From Prevotella sp. MA2016 (GTDB lineage Bacteria; Bacteroidota; Bacteroidia; Bacteroidales; Bacteroidaceae), in the NCBI RefSeq assembly GCF_000619825.1, contig NZ_JHUW01000009.1:62001-126000 (forward strand): 64,000 bases of DNA, read 5' to 3'. Shown here piece by piece: positions 35,339 through 44,134 of the stretch (positions within the stretch are counted from its first letter, which is position 1; every line of letters starts with the position of its first letter). Below the pieces are notes generated by a model. It did not search any database and was not told the origin of the DNA. It saw only the letters and a program-made list of their open reading frames with translations. A program made the translations under genes and the position numbers.

Positions 35339-35339
35339 A

Positions 35340-35438
35340 AATAATCGTTCATTGCACAGAAAAATGTTGCAATGAACGATTTTTCGTAGGAAATGTAACA
35401 TAAATTATAGGGTATAAATATGATTTATAGTACATTTG
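35340..35438 (+). promoter_or_regulatory. Fructan-locus operator/promoter, copy 3 (before GH32-permease-fructokinase)
   Basis: AATAATCGTTCATT begins at 35340. A perfect 14-bp inverted repeat AATCGTTCATTGCA / TGCAATGAACGATT (35343-35356 and 35368-35381) has an 11-nt spacer. Distal half-site TGAACGATT starts at 35373, proximal TGTAACATAA at 35394, and the -7 box TACATTTG at 35431-35438; the distances 21 and 37 bp are the same as in copies 1 and 2. The element starts 2 bases after the stop codon of the previous GH32 gene. Confidence 0.8.
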
Positions 35439-35468
35439 CAGCAAAAATCTAAAATCGTACAACAAATA

Positions 35469-37136
35469 ATGAATAGCAAAATGAGAAAAACAGTACTCAT
35501 GACAGTTGCCACAGTACTGACTTATGTATCGGCAATGGCACAGGTAACACCTATGGTGCTTGGCGAAAAGCATACGATGATACGAGTGGAACAACCAAGC
35601 AAATACTTGCTGCTGCCTGTACAGGAGACAGAAGACATTGCAGCGATTGCCGTACTGAACGGGAAGAACGAGATGATGCAACGCATCAATGTGAAACTGG
35701 CAGTTGACCGTGTTGACTATTATGTGCCCTACGAGTTGCGAGATGCCAAGCTGCTTGACATCGAGTTTCATGGCGATCGCCGACTCAAAGGTGCTGTTGC
35801 TGAGTTTGCCTGTTGGAAGGAAATCAAATACTCCGATACATATGACACCACAAACCGTGAGCATTTCCGTCCGGTATATCACCACACCCCCGCATATGGT
35901 TGGATGAACGACCCCAATGGTATGTTCTATAAGGATGGCGTATGGCACCTGTATTATCAGTACAACCCCTACGGTTCACAGTGGGAGAACATGCACTGGG
36001 GGCACTCTACGTCGAAAGACCTGGTGCATTGGGAAGCACAGCCACTGACTTTCGAGCCCGACTGGTTAGGCAGCATCTTCAGTGGCTCATGTATCACCAA
36101 CGGAGATGATGTCGTAGCCTTCTACACCTCAGCCGGTCACCACCAGACACAGTCGATGGCTATCTCTAACGACGGTGGAATGACGTTTAAGAAATATGAA
36201 GGAAACCCTATACTGACCAGTGACAAGCCCGACTTCCGCGACCCCAATGTATTCTGGTTTGAGGGCACCAAACGTTGGATCATGATTCTGGCAGTAGGTC
36301 AGGAGATGCAGCTCTACTCGTCAGAGAACCTGAAAGACTGGAAATACGAGTCAGCTTTCGGTCAGGAGTATGGCAATCACGGTGGCGTTTGGGAGTGTCC
36401 CGACCTGATTCAGATTGGCGACAAGTGGGTGCTTATCTGCAACATCAACCCCGGAGGCCCCTTCGGCGGCAGCGCCACACAGTATTTTGTCGGACAGTTT
36501 GATGGTCATAAGTTCACTTGCGAGTCGATGCCAAAGGTTACTAAATGGCTCGACTATGGTAAAGACCACTATGCCACGGTATCGTTCTATAATGCCCCAG
36601 AGAAGCGGCATGTAGTGCTGGCATGGATGAGCAACTGGCAGTATGCCAATCAAGTACCCACCAAGCAATATCGCTCAGCCAACTCTATTCCCCGCGACTT
36701 AGGTCTCTTTACCTGCGGCGAAGAAACCTACGTCAGTGTGACGCCATCAAAAGAGATGCTGGCCGTTCGTGGCGCAAAGATAAAGAAACCGACAGATGCC
36801 TGTGAAATAGTGATCGACCTCAAGAACCAGGCAGAAATCATACTGTCGAACGCTAAAGGTGAGCAGGTAGTGATGACCTACGACACTCCCAAGCAGTCGT
36901 TCAAGATGGACCGTACCAAGAGCGGTATCGTTAACTTTAGCGAAGCATTCCCTTGCGTGACCACAGCCCCGACATACGGCACCATCAAGCAGTTGCGCCT
37001 GTTTATCGACCGCTGCAGCATTGAAGCTTTCGATGCCGAGGGCAAAATGGCTATGACCAATTTAGTATTCCCATCCGAGCCTTATAATAATATTAAGGTA
37101 AAAGGTGGCAAAGTAACAATCTACGAAATAAAGTAA
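35469..37136 (+). CDS. GH32 fructan exo-hydrolase, periplasmic
   Basis: 555 residues from ATG 35469 (ATG 35481 is also possible); the upstream start at 35436 overlaps the promoter box. A cleavable signal peptide ending AMAQ and no lipobox predict a periplasmic enzyme. Residues ~28-122 form an extra N-terminal beta domain (DUF4980-like). The GH32 propeller follows with D148 in WMNDPNG, D258 in FRDPNVF and E309 in WECPD, and a C-terminal beta-sandwich (QLRLFIDRCSIEAFDAEGKMAMTN, quoted here only for ~20 of its residues from QLRLF on). Releases fructose from imported oligosaccharides. First gene of the operon with the permease and fructokinase. Confidence 0.93.
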   Translation: MNSKMRKTVLMTVATVLTYVSAMAQVTPMVLGEKHTMIRVEQPSKYLLLPVQETEDIAAIAVLNGKNEMMQRINVKLAVDRVDYYVPYELRDAKLLDIEFHGDRRLKGAVAEFACWKEIKYSDTYDTTNREHFRPVYHHTPAYGWMNDPNGMFYKDGVWHLYYQYNPYGSQWENMHWGHSTSKDLVHWEAQPLTFEPDWLGSIFSGSCITNGDDVVAFYTSAGHHQTQSMAISNDGGMTFKKYEGNPILTSDKPDFRDPNVFWFEGTKRWIMILAVGQEMQLYSSENLKDWKYESAFGQEYGNHGGVWECPDLIQIGDKWVLICNINPGGPFGGSATQYFVGQFDGHKFTCESMPKVTKWLDYGKDHYATVSFYNAPEKRHVVLAWMSNWQYANQVPTKQYRSANSIPRDLGLFTCGEETYVSVTPSKEMLAVRGAKIKKPTDACEIVIDLKNQAEIILSNAKGEQVVMTYDTPKQSFKMDRTKSGIVNFSEAFPCVTTAPTYGTIKQLRLFIDRCSIEAFDAEGKMAMTNLVFPSEPYNNIKVKGGKVTIYEIK

Positions 37137-37142
37137 AGACAT

Positions 37143-38294
37143 ATGAAGAAATTTGCGCTTATCCCTGTGATGTTCTGCTTCTTTGCCATGGGCTTTGTTG
37201 ACCTGGTTGGCATCGCATCGAACTATGTAAAAGAAGACCTCCAACTGAGTGACTCTGTAGCCAATGTGTTTCCATCACTCGTCTTTTTCTGGTTTCTGAT
37301 CTTCAGCGTGCCCACAGGAATGCTGATGAACAAAATAGGCAGAAAAAACACCGTACTGCTATCACTTGCAGTAACGATCATATCACTACTGCTACCCCTA
37401 TTTGGCGAGACTTTCGCTATCATGCTCTGTGCCTTCTCGCTGTTAGGCATCGGTAATGCATTGATGCAAACATCGCTGAACCCGCTGGTATCAACCGTGA
37501 TGAGAGGTGGCAACCTGGCATCGACACTCACCTTTGGGCAGTTCATCAAAGCCATCGCCTCGTTCCTGGCACCATATTTGGCCATGTGGGGTGCCACACA
37601 AGTTCTACCCTCATTCGGATATGACTGGCGCGTACTCTTTGCCATCTACTTCATCGTAGGTATTATGGCAGCAGCGCTGTTGGCAGTAACCCCAATTGAG
37701 GAAGAGGAGAAGAGCGAAGGTAAGGCTTCGACATTCACCGAGTGCCTGAAACTACTGGGTACCCCTATCGTACTGCTGTCATTCTTCGGTATCATGTGCC
37801 ATGTGGGTATTGATGTGGGTACCAACACCACTGCACCAAAGATTCTGATGGAGCGATTAGGTCTGACCTTGAACGACGCAGCCTTTGCTACCAGTCTCTA
37901 CTTCATATTCCGTACAATTGGTTGTCTGACAGGTTCTTTCTTCCTGCGAGTACTACCCAATCGCACGTTCTTTGTTATCAGCGTTATCATGATGGCCCTG
38001 TCGATGTGTGGTCTGTTTATTGGCACCGAGAAGTGGATACTCTATACAGCTATCGCCCTGGTGGGCTACGGCAACTCAAATATCTTCTCTATCTGTTTTG
38101 CACAGGCACTCACAGCCATGCCACAGAAGCAGAACGAGGTGTCGGGTTTGATGATTATGGGCTTGTTCGGAGGCACGATTTTCCCACTGATGATGGGATT
38201 TGCCAGCGATGCCATCGGACAGGCTGGAGCAGTAGCAGTCATGGCTATCGGCGTGATTTATCTGTTTACCTACGTTGGAAAGGTAAAAAAATAA
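37143..38294 (+). CDS. MFS sugar permease (FHS family), probable fructose importer
   Basis: 383 residues with about twelve membrane helices. Resembles the fucose:H+ symporter (FHS) branch: early MGFVDLVGIASNYVKEDLQL, NPLVSTVMRGGNLASTLTFGQ, and a cytoplasmic loop rich in Glu/Lys (~185-200) between the two halves. Lies 6 bp after the periplasmic GH32 gene and 45 bp before fructokinase, the same functional order as BT1757-BT1759 of B. thetaiotaomicron. Therefore fructose is the likely substrate, moved from periplasm to cytosol. Confidence 0.88.
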   Translation: MKKFALIPVMFCFFAMGFVDLVGIASNYVKEDLQLSDSVANVFPSLVFFWFLIFSVPTGMLMNKIGRKNTVLLSLAVTIISLLLPLFGETFAIMLCAFSLLGIGNALMQTSLNPLVSTVMRGGNLASTLTFGQFIKAIASFLAPYLAMWGATQVLPSFGYDWRVLFAIYFIVGIMAAALLAVTPIEEEEKSEGKASTFTECLKLLGTPIVLLSFFGIMCHVGIDVGTNTTAPKILMERLGLTLNDAAFATSLYFIFRTIGCLTGSFFLRVLPNRTFFVISVIMMALSMCGLFIGTEKWILYTAIALVGYGNSNIFSICFAQALTAMPQKQNEVSGLMIMGLFGGTIFPLMMGFASDAIGQAGAVAVMAIGVIYLFTYVGKVKK

Positions 38295-38339
38295 AAAGGT
38301 AAAAAAGTAAAAAGGTAAGAATTTAAAATCATAAGTATT

Positions 38340-39215
38340 ATGAAGAGATATATCGTTGGCCTCGGCGAGGCTTTATGGGATGTTCTGCCAGAAGGCAAGA
38401 AACTGGGTGGTGCACCAGCAAATTTCGCCTATCATACAGCACAGTTCGGATTGGACACTATTGCCATCAGCGCACTTGGCGACGACGCGCTGGCCGAGGA
38501 GACCATTGAGGCGCTGAAAGAGCACAACCTCAACTACCTGATGCCCCAGGTACCCTATCCTACCGGTACGGTACAAGTGACGCTAACGGGCGACGGCATA
38601 CCCACCTATGACATTAAGGAAAACGTAGCATGGGACAATATCCCCTTTACCAATGAGATGCAGGAGATAGCCAAGAATGCCCGTGCCGTTTGTTTCGGAT
38701 CACTGGCACAACGCAACGTAGTAAGCCGAGAGAACATCCGTAAATTCCTGGACGCCACGCCAGAAGACTGTTTAAAAATCTGCGACATCAACCTGCGTCA
38801 GCAGTTCTACTCGAAAGAGATTCTCGAGGACTCGTTCTGCATCTGTAACATCCTGAAGATTAACGACGAAGAACTGATAGTTGTCAACCGGATGTTTGGC
38901 TATGACAGCTTAGATATGCGCGACACCTGCCAAAAGATTGTGCAAGACTATCACCTGAAGATGCTGGTACTGACGTGTGGCACCAATGGCTCATACGTCT
39001 TCACCGACGACGGTCTGTGCTCATTCCAAGAAACACCTAAGGTAGAGGTAGCCGACACTGTAGGTGCCGGCGACTCGTTTACAGGTTCGTTCTGCGCCTC
39101 GATCATCAACGGTCTGCCTGTTCAGGAAGCCCATAAAATCGCTGTCAGAGTAAGTGCCTTTGTATGCACCCAGAACGGAGCTATGCCCGTAATTCCTGAA
39201 GAACTGAAGAAGTAA
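38340..39215 (+). CDS. Fructokinase, PfkB family
   Basis: 291 residues. PfkB/ribokinase fold with the N-terminal GLGEALWDVLPEGKKLGGAPANFAYH, typical of fructokinases, and the C-terminal ATP-site motif DTVGAGDSFTGSFCAS whose Asp in GAGD is the catalytic base. Phosphorylates imported fructose, delivering it to glycolysis. Last gene of the operon started at the 35431 promoter; a terminator follows 22 bp after the stop. Confidence 0.93.
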   Translation: MKRYIVGLGEALWDVLPEGKKLGGAPANFAYHTAQFGLDTIAISALGDDALAEETIEALKEHNLNYLMPQVPYPTGTVQVTLTGDGIPTYDIKENVAWDNIPFTNEMQEIAKNARAVCFGSLAQRNVVSRENIRKFLDATPEDCLKICDINLRQQFYSKEILEDSFCICNILKINDEELIVVNRMFGYDSLDMRDTCQKIVQDYHLKMLVLTCGTNGSYVFTDDGLCSFQETPKVEVADTVGAGDSFTGSFCASIINGLPVQEAHKIAVRVSAFVCTQNGAMPVIPEELKK

Positions 39216-39236
39216 AAAGAGGTTGAAGAAAATGAT

Positions 39237-39276
39237 ATGTCGGAGTGGCAAAAGCACTGCTCCGGCATTTTTTTTT
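39237..39276 (+). terminator. Intrinsic terminator after the fructokinase operon
   Basis: ATGTCGGAG (39237-39245) pairs with CTCCGGCAT (39260-39268), one G-T pair, followed by nine T. Confidence 0.88.
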
Positions 39277-39351
39277 AATTTCTTTAACCTAAAAAGAATT
39301 GTGTGCGCACAAAATAATGCAAAATGACACTTGCAATTCAATAATAATTTG

Positions 39352-39359
39352 TAACTTTG
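39352..39359 (+). promoter_or_regulatory. pckA promoter
   Basis: -7 box TAACTTTG at 39352-39359 with a TTG at 39331-39333 about 18 bases upstream, matching the full TTG-N19-TAnnTTTG layout. Confidence 0.75.
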
Positions 39360-39412
39360 CAGGCGATTTATAACAAAGGATAATATTCACAACTTAAAAT
39401 AAGATTAGAAAT

Positions 39413-41026
39413 ATGGCAAAGTTAGATTTGACTCAGTATGGCATCACCGGTTCTACCGTGATTGCTCACAATCCATCGTATGAGACTCTCTTCGCCGAGG
39501 AGACAAAGGCTGGTCTGACAGGTTTCGACAAGGGTCAGAACACAGAGCTCAACGCAGTAAACGTTATGACTGGTATCTACACTGGTCGTTCACCTAAGGA
39601 CAAGTACATCGTATGCGACGAGCAGAGCAAGGATAAGGTATGGTGGACTACAGAGGAGTACAAGAACGACAACCACCCCATGTCTGAGGAGGTTTGGGCT
39701 AACGTAAAGGATATCGCCGTTAAGGAGCTTTGCAACAAGAACCTCTATGTTGTTGACGCATTCTGCGGTGCTAACGAGGCTACTCGTCTTGCTGTTCGCT
39801 TCATCGTTGAGGTAGCTTGGCAGGCACACTTCGTTACAAACATGTTCATTCAGCCAACAGCTGAGGAGCTGGAGAAGTTCGAGCCTAACTTCGTCATCTA
39901 CAACGCTTCTAAGGCCAAGGTTGAGAACTACAAGGAGCTGGGTCTGAACTCAGAGACTTGTGTTGCCTTCAACACAACAAGCCGCGAGCAGGTTATCATT
40001 AACACATGGTACGGTGGTGAGATGAAGAAGGGTATGTTCTCAATGCAGAACTACTATCTGCCTCTGCAGGGTATCGCTTCAATGCACTGCTCTGCTAACA
40101 CCGACATGGAGGGTAAGAACACCGCTATCTTCTTCGGTCTGTCTGGTACAGGTAAGACCACTCTGTCAACCGATCCAAAGCGTCTGCTGATTGGTGACGA
40201 CGAGCACGGATGGGACGATGAGGGTGTATTCAACCTCGAGGGCGGTTGCTACGCTAAGGTTATCAACCTGAGCAAGGAGAACGAGCCTGACATCTACGGC
40301 GCTATCAAGCGTAACGCTCTTCTGGAGAACGTAACTGTTGCCGAGGATGGTAAGATCGACTTCGCTGATAAGACTGTTACAGAGAACACTCGTGTATCTT
40401 ATCCTATCGACCACATCGAGAAGATCGCTCAGAAGGTTAACGGTAAGAGCGCAGGTCCTGACGCTAAGAACGTAATCTTCCTGTCAGCTGATGCTTTCGG
40501 CGTACTGCCTCCAGTATCTATCCTGACTCCTGAGCAGACCAAGTACTACTTCCTGTCTGGTTTCACAGCTAAGCTGGCTGGTACAGAGCGTGGTATCACT
40601 GAGCCTACTCCTACTTTCTCTGCTTGCTTCGGTCAGGCATTCCTCGAGCTGCACCCAACAAAGTATGCTGAGGAGCTGGTTAAAAAGATGGAGAAGAGCG
40701 GTGCTAAGGCTTACCTCGTTAACACTGGTTGGAACGGTACCGGCAAGCGTATCTCTATCCCCGATACACGTGGTATCATCGACGCTATCCTGGACGGAAG
40801 CATCCTGAAGGCTCCTACAAAGAAGGTTCCTTTCTTCGACTTCGAGGTTCCAACAGAGCTGCCTAACGTAAATCCTGCTATCCTTGATCCTCGCGACACT
40901 TACGCTACTGCTGCTGAGTGGGAGGAGAAGGCTAAGGATCTGGCTGCCCGCTTCATCAAGAACTTCAAGAAGTACGAGGGCAACGAGGCTGGTAAGGCAC
41001 TTGTAGCTGCTGGACCAAAGCTTTAA
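39413..41026 (+). CDS. pckA: Phosphoenolpyruvate carboxykinase (ATP)
   Basis: 537 residues. Interconverts oxaloacetate and PEP with ATP/ADP; in succinate-forming Bacteroidota it often works in the CO2-fixing, ATP-yielding direction. Motifs: [10 protein letters not shown], the kinase-1a loop [17 protein letters not shown], the metal site [24 protein letters not shown] (read from LIGDDEHGW), and [11 protein letters not shown]. Codon choice is strikingly uniform (GGT, GCT, AAG, GAG), unlike its neighbours, which suggests very high expression. Single gene with own promoter and terminator. Confidence 0.97.
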   Translation: MAKLDLTQYGITGSTVIAHNPSYETLFAEETKAGLTGFDKGQNTELNAVNVMTGIYTGRSPKDKYIVCDEQSKDKVWWTTEEYKNDNHPMSEEVWANVKDIAVKELCNKNLYVVDAFCGANEATRLAVRFIVEVAWQAHFVTNMFIQPTAEELEKFEPNFVIYNASKAKVENYKELGLNSETCVAFNTTSREQVIINTWYGGEMKKGMFSMQNYYLPLQGIASMHCSANTDMEGKNTAIFFGLSGTGKTTLSTDPKRLLIGDDEHGWDDEGVFNLEGGCYAKVINLSKENEPDIYGAIKRNALLENVTVAEDGKIDFADKTVTENTRVSYPIDHIEKIAQKVNGKSAGPDAKNVIFLSADAFGVLPPVSILTPEQTKYYFLSGFTAKLAGTERGITEPTPTFSACFGQAFLELHPTKYAEELVKKMEKSGAKAYLVNTGWNGTGKRISIPDTRGIIDAILDGSILKAPTKKVPFFDFEVPTELPNVNPAILDPRDTYATAAEWEEKAKDLAARFIKNFKKYEGNEAGKALVAAGPKL

Positions 41027-41066
41027 GAAATTGACAATTGACAATTGATAATTGACAATTAGATAT
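41027..41066. repeat. Quasi-periodic AATTGACAATTGAT spacer
   Basis: Four overlapping copies of ATTGACAATTGA-like units lie between the pckA stop and its terminator. The same type of spacer occurs at 20052-20093, 21840-21872, 47337-47371 and 62832-62856. Confidence 0.8.
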
Positions 41067-41070
41067 AGCG

Positions 41071-41106
41071 AATTGGCTGCGCCGAAAGGCGTGGCCAATT
41101 TTTTTT
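41071..41106 (+). terminator. pckA terminator
   Basis: 13-bp stem AATTGGCTGCGCC / GGCGTGGCCAATT (two G-T pairs) with a GAAA loop and six or more T. Confidence 0.9.
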
Positions 41107-41179
41107 GATTTAAATCAATAAGCAATAAAAAGCCCCCCAAATTATCAACCACCCATTTTTGATTATCGATTAATATTAG

Positions 41180-41187
41180 TACCTTTG
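41180..41187 (+). promoter_or_regulatory. Promoter -7 box of the small-protein gene
   Basis: TACCTTTG, 59 bases before the ATG at 41247. Confidence 0.7.
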
Positions 41188-41246
41188 CAGTTGTAATCGC
41201 GAGATTACTTCTTTTTCATTAGGTATTATTTTAAGGTATAAAGATT

Positions 41247-41342
41247 ATGTTATTAGATTTTCAAACAACTGTTATGTTGGTAACGGTTGCATTGTCTGCC
41301 GGCCTGAGCATCTATACGCTCATGCATACCAACATTCGTTGA
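41247..41342 (+). CDS. 31-residue hydrophobic small protein
   Basis: A 31-codon ORF (MLLDFQTTVMLVTVALSAGL, then SIYTLMHTNIR) stands alone between pckA and a lipoprotein gene. It has its own -7 box (41180-41187), a ~50-nt leader and a terminator starting four bases after the stop codon. Residues ~8-26 are hydrophobic enough for one membrane helix. Too short for automated ORF calling. No family recognised. The tidy gene-sized transcription unit argues that it, or the RNA carrying it, is functional. Confidence 0.6.
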   Translation: MLLDFQTTVMLVTVALSAGLSIYTLMHTNIR

Positions 41343-41345
41343 AAT

Positions 41346-41381
41346 GAGTGCGGGGTGAGTGATTCATACCGCGCTCTTTTT
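41346..41381 (+). terminator. Terminator of the small-protein gene
   Basis: GAGTGCGG (41346-41353) pairs with CCGCGCTC (41369-41376), one G-T pair, 15-nt loop, then five T. Confidence 0.75.
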
Positions 41382-41476
41382 GGTATCAAAAACCTAAACT
41401 AACTTAAAATCGGTCAAATTATAGCATTTTTTCATTAATTTAAGCCGAAATGTGCTCATTTTTGCAGAAATGTGCG

Positions 41477-41484
41477 TAAATTTG
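41477..41484 (+). promoter_or_regulatory. Promoter -7 box of the lipoprotein gene at 41520
   Basis: TAAATTTG, followed by GCAG. Twenty-odd bases upstream a near-copy GAAATGTGCTCATTTTTGCAG precedes GAAATGTGCGTAAATTTGCAG (each written from the same 20-nt register), so the promoter region is a short tandem duplication. Confidence 0.65.
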
Positions 41485-41519
41485 CAGCCAAATTGGATTA
41501 AATAGAGATTATTGACTCA

Positions 41520-42656
41520 ATGAAAAGATATATTTCTACGCTCTGTATGATGCTGGCGGGCGCTTTGCTGATGACTTCATGCTTGAAGGATAAAGAAGAA
41601 GACACCACCCAGTATTACGAGAACACGGCTATTACTGCATTCAAGTTGTCGTGTGTAAATCGTTATGTACATACCACAACATCCAAAGGTGCAGACTCTG
41701 TTTATAAGAAGGCATTAACAGACCCTGTAGTGTTCACAATCGACCAGGCGCAGCACAAGATTTATAATACCGACTCGCTGCCCTCTGATTGCGACCTGAC
41801 ACGTATCTTGGCCACTATCAGCAGTATTAATGCTGGTACTATAGTGGTTAACTACCCTGATAAGAATGGCAACGACTCATTGCTCTACTATAATAGCAGC
41901 GACTCGATAGACTTCACCAAAATGAGAGACTTGCGTGTGTACGCACAGTCGGGTGCTTCCTATCGTAGCTATGACGTAAAGATCAACGTACACCAGGCAG
42001 AAACCGGTAAGATGATCTGGGAGCAGAAGACGATAGCCGATGTGCCTACCGATGCCAAGAGAGCGCTTTGGGAAGAAAAAGCTGCATCTGCAGGCATGAA
42101 GCAGTGGATAGGCTATGGCTCGGCTGAAGGCTATGCCCTTGCTACCGACGGCATGCTGATGACAAGCAAAGACAATGGAGAAACATGGGCTGCCGACGAT
42201 ATCGACGAGGATGCCTCATGGCTGCCCGCAGACAATATCGCATTTGCCTCATGGCCATTTACTGCCAACGACTCTACCGACTATCAACTGCTGATTGGCA
42301 CCAACGACAAGAGCGACAAAGCTTGTGTTGTATGGCGCAAGATTGCAGAATACGCCAAGAACAGTTTGCCATCGAAGTGGATACTTATTCCTTTTGAGTC
42401 ACAACAAGGTTACTACCTGCCCAAGATGGAGAATCTGAATCTGGTGCGTTTCAACAACCAGGTGATGGCCATCGGCAACGACAAGAAGATTTACGTAAGT
42501 CGCGATCAGGGTATCACCTGGAAAACGACTACGAAATATACATTACCCGAAGCATTGGGCACCAATAATCTCAGCGCCACAACCGACGAAAACGGTTATC
42601 TCTGGCTGATAGGCAAAGATACCGGTGAAGTTTGGCGAGGCCTTATCATTGAGTAA
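41520..42656 (+). CDS. Beta-propeller-type lipoprotein (DUF6242-like)
   Basis: 378 residues. Lipobox LMTSC at Cys21. The N-terminal ~150 residues are a beta-rich module (LRVYAQSGASYRSYDVKINV) typical of DUF6242 proteins; the C-terminal part has Asp-box/BNR-like repeats (MTSKDNGETW, YVSRDQGITW, LWLIGKDTGEVW), suggesting a propeller. Envelope location, function unknown. It opens the operon that continues through the barrel protein, uppS, bamA and ompH genes, with two bases between its stop and the next start. The family name is from memory. Confidence 0.72.
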   Translation: MKRYISTLCMMLAGALLMTSCLKDKEEDTTQYYENTAITAFKLSCVNRYVHTTTSKGADSVYKKALTDPVVFTIDQAQHKIYNTDSLPSDCDLTRILATISSINAGTIVVNYPDKNGNDSLLYYNSSDSIDFTKMRDLRVYAQSGASYRSYDVKINVHQAETGKMIWEQKTIADVPTDAKRALWEEKAASAGMKQWIGYGSAEGYALATDGMLMTSKDNGETWAADDIDEDASWLPADNIAFASWPFTANDSTDYQLLIGTNDKSDKACVVWRKIAEYAKNSLPSKWILIPFESQQGYYLPKMENLNLVRFNNQVMAIGNDKKIYVSRDQGITWKTTTKYTLPEALGTNNLSATTDENGYLWLIGKDTGEVWRGLIIE

Positions 42657-42658
42657 CA

Positions 42659-43309
42659 GTGAGAAAGCTTCTGACAGTCATCTTCGCCATGACCATAACG
42701 ATGGTCGCCAATGCTCAGGCTGAGCCTGAGTACAAGATGGAGATAGGTGCAGGAGCTGGATTGGCAAGCTATGTAGGTGACTACAACAGCAACCCACTAA
42801 AAGGCATGCAACCCTGGTTGGCACTTGTGGCCAAATACCGCCTTGATCCACGTGTGGCTTTAGCATTCGACTTAGGTACAGCTAAACTGAAGGGGGAAGC
42901 AGCCAATGAAGAATATCAGTTCAGTCACCAGATGACAGAAGCTGATGTACGGTTAGAGTACAACTTTTGGCCATACGGCACTGGACTGGAATATCGCGGC
43001 GCACAGCGCTTTACGCCTTTCATCACTCTGGGCTTGGGAACCACCCTCTATGGCGGACCAGAAGATGGCGCTACAATGAACCTGCCAATAGGCGCAGGCA
43101 TTAAATACAAAATAGGTAATCGTCTGAACCTGACAGCAGAATGGGCTATGCGCTTTACGCTGAGCGACAAGCTGGACGGCAGAAAAGATCCCTTAGGCAT
43201 TAAGAGCAGCGGCCTGTTTAAGAACACCGATGGCTACAGCGTGCTACAAATAGCACTAACCTACGACCTCTGGGAGAAATGCAAAACGTGTAACAACGAT
43301 AGATATTAA
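42659..43309 (+). CDS. Outer-membrane barrel-type protein (DUF6089-like)
   Basis: 216 residues from a GTG start two bases after the previous stop. Cleavable signal peptide [20 protein letters not shown]. The mature part begins [21 protein letters not shown] and continues as amphipathic strands ending [10 protein letters not shown], matching the DUF6089 proteins that sit before uppS-bamA in Bacteroidota. Predicted outer-membrane beta-barrel. A link to outer-membrane assembly is inferred only from this recurrent neighbourhood. Confidence 0.8.
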   Translation: MRKLLTVIFAMTITMVANAQAEPEYKMEIGAGAGLASYVGDYNSNPLKGMQPWLALVAKYRLDPRVALAFDLGTAKLKGEAANEEYQFSHQMTEADVRLEYNFWPYGTGLEYRGAQRFTPFITLGLGTTLYGGPEDGATMNLPIGAGIKYKIGNRLNLTAEWAMRFTLSDKLDGRKDPLGIKSSGLFKNTDGYSVLQIALTYDLWEKCKTCNNDRY

Positions 43310-43313
43310 GAAT

Positions 43314-44057
43314 ATGAAGGAGCTTTTAGACATGAACAGGATTCCCCAGCATATTGCTATTATCATGGATGGCAATGGACGTTGGGCTATGGAGCGTGGT
43401 AAAGACCGTAGTTTTGGTCATCAGGCTGGTGTTGACGCTGTACGCCGCATCACCTCTGAGTGTACCCGACTGGGAGTGAAGTTCTTAACACTATACACCT
43501 TCTCTACTGAGAACTGGAATCGTCCAGCTGATGAAGTGGCAGCCCTGATGGGACTGGTACTCACATCGCTTGAGGATGAGATTTTCATGAAGAACAACGT
43601 ACGTTTCCGTGTGATTGGTGATCGCTCACGCATCCCAGAAGCAGTAAACAAGAAGCTGGCCGAGACAGAGGAGCATACAGCCAAGAATGACAGCATGACC
43701 ATGGTTGTGGCTTTGAGCTACTCATCGAAATTAGAGATGACCACTGCTGCCAAGCAGATTGCTCAGGAGGTGAAAGAAGGTAAACTGGATGTGAACAGCA
43801 TCACCGAGGACACAATCACCGAGCGTTTGTGGACCAACTTCATGCCCGATCCCGACCTATTGATACGCACTGGTGGCGAGGTTCGTATATCTAACTATCT
43901 GCTGTGGCAGATTGCTTACTCGGAACTTTACTTCTGCGACACATACTGGCCCGACTTTATGGAGGACGACCTGCATAAAGCCATCTACAGCTATCAGAAC
44001 CGTCAGCGCAGATTTGGTAAGACCGAGGCACAGGTAGAGGCCGAAGAGAAAGAGTAA
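43314..44057 (+). CDS. uppS: Isoprenyl transferase (undecaprenyl diphosphate synthase)
   Basis: 247 residues. Makes the C55 lipid carrier for peptidoglycan and surface glycans from IPP and farnesyl diphosphate. The cis-prenyltransferase motifs are plain: [16 protein letters not shown] with catalytic Asp near residue 19, [26 protein letters not shown], and [24 protein letters not shown] (key residues RTGGE.RISN). ATG at 43314, with a second possible start at MNRIPQHI. Sits between the barrel protein and bamA. Confidence 0.96.
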   Translation: MKELLDMNRIPQHIAIIMDGNGRWAMERGKDRSFGHQAGVDAVRRITSECTRLGVKFLTLYTFSTENWNRPADEVAALMGLVLTSLEDEIFMKNNVRFRVIGDRSRIPEAVNKKLAETEEHTAKNDSMTMVVALSYSSKLEMTTAAKQIAQEVKEGKLDVNSITEDTITERLWTNFMPDPDLLIRTGGEVRISNYLLWQIAYSELYFCDTYWPDFMEDDLHKAIYSYQNRQRRFGKTEAQVEAEEKE

Positions 44058-44134
44058 AAAGATAAGAAAATAGAAAGTAAAAAAAATAGAAGAAGGAAGT
44101 GGCTTGTATATATATTATTAATAAGGTGAAAAGA

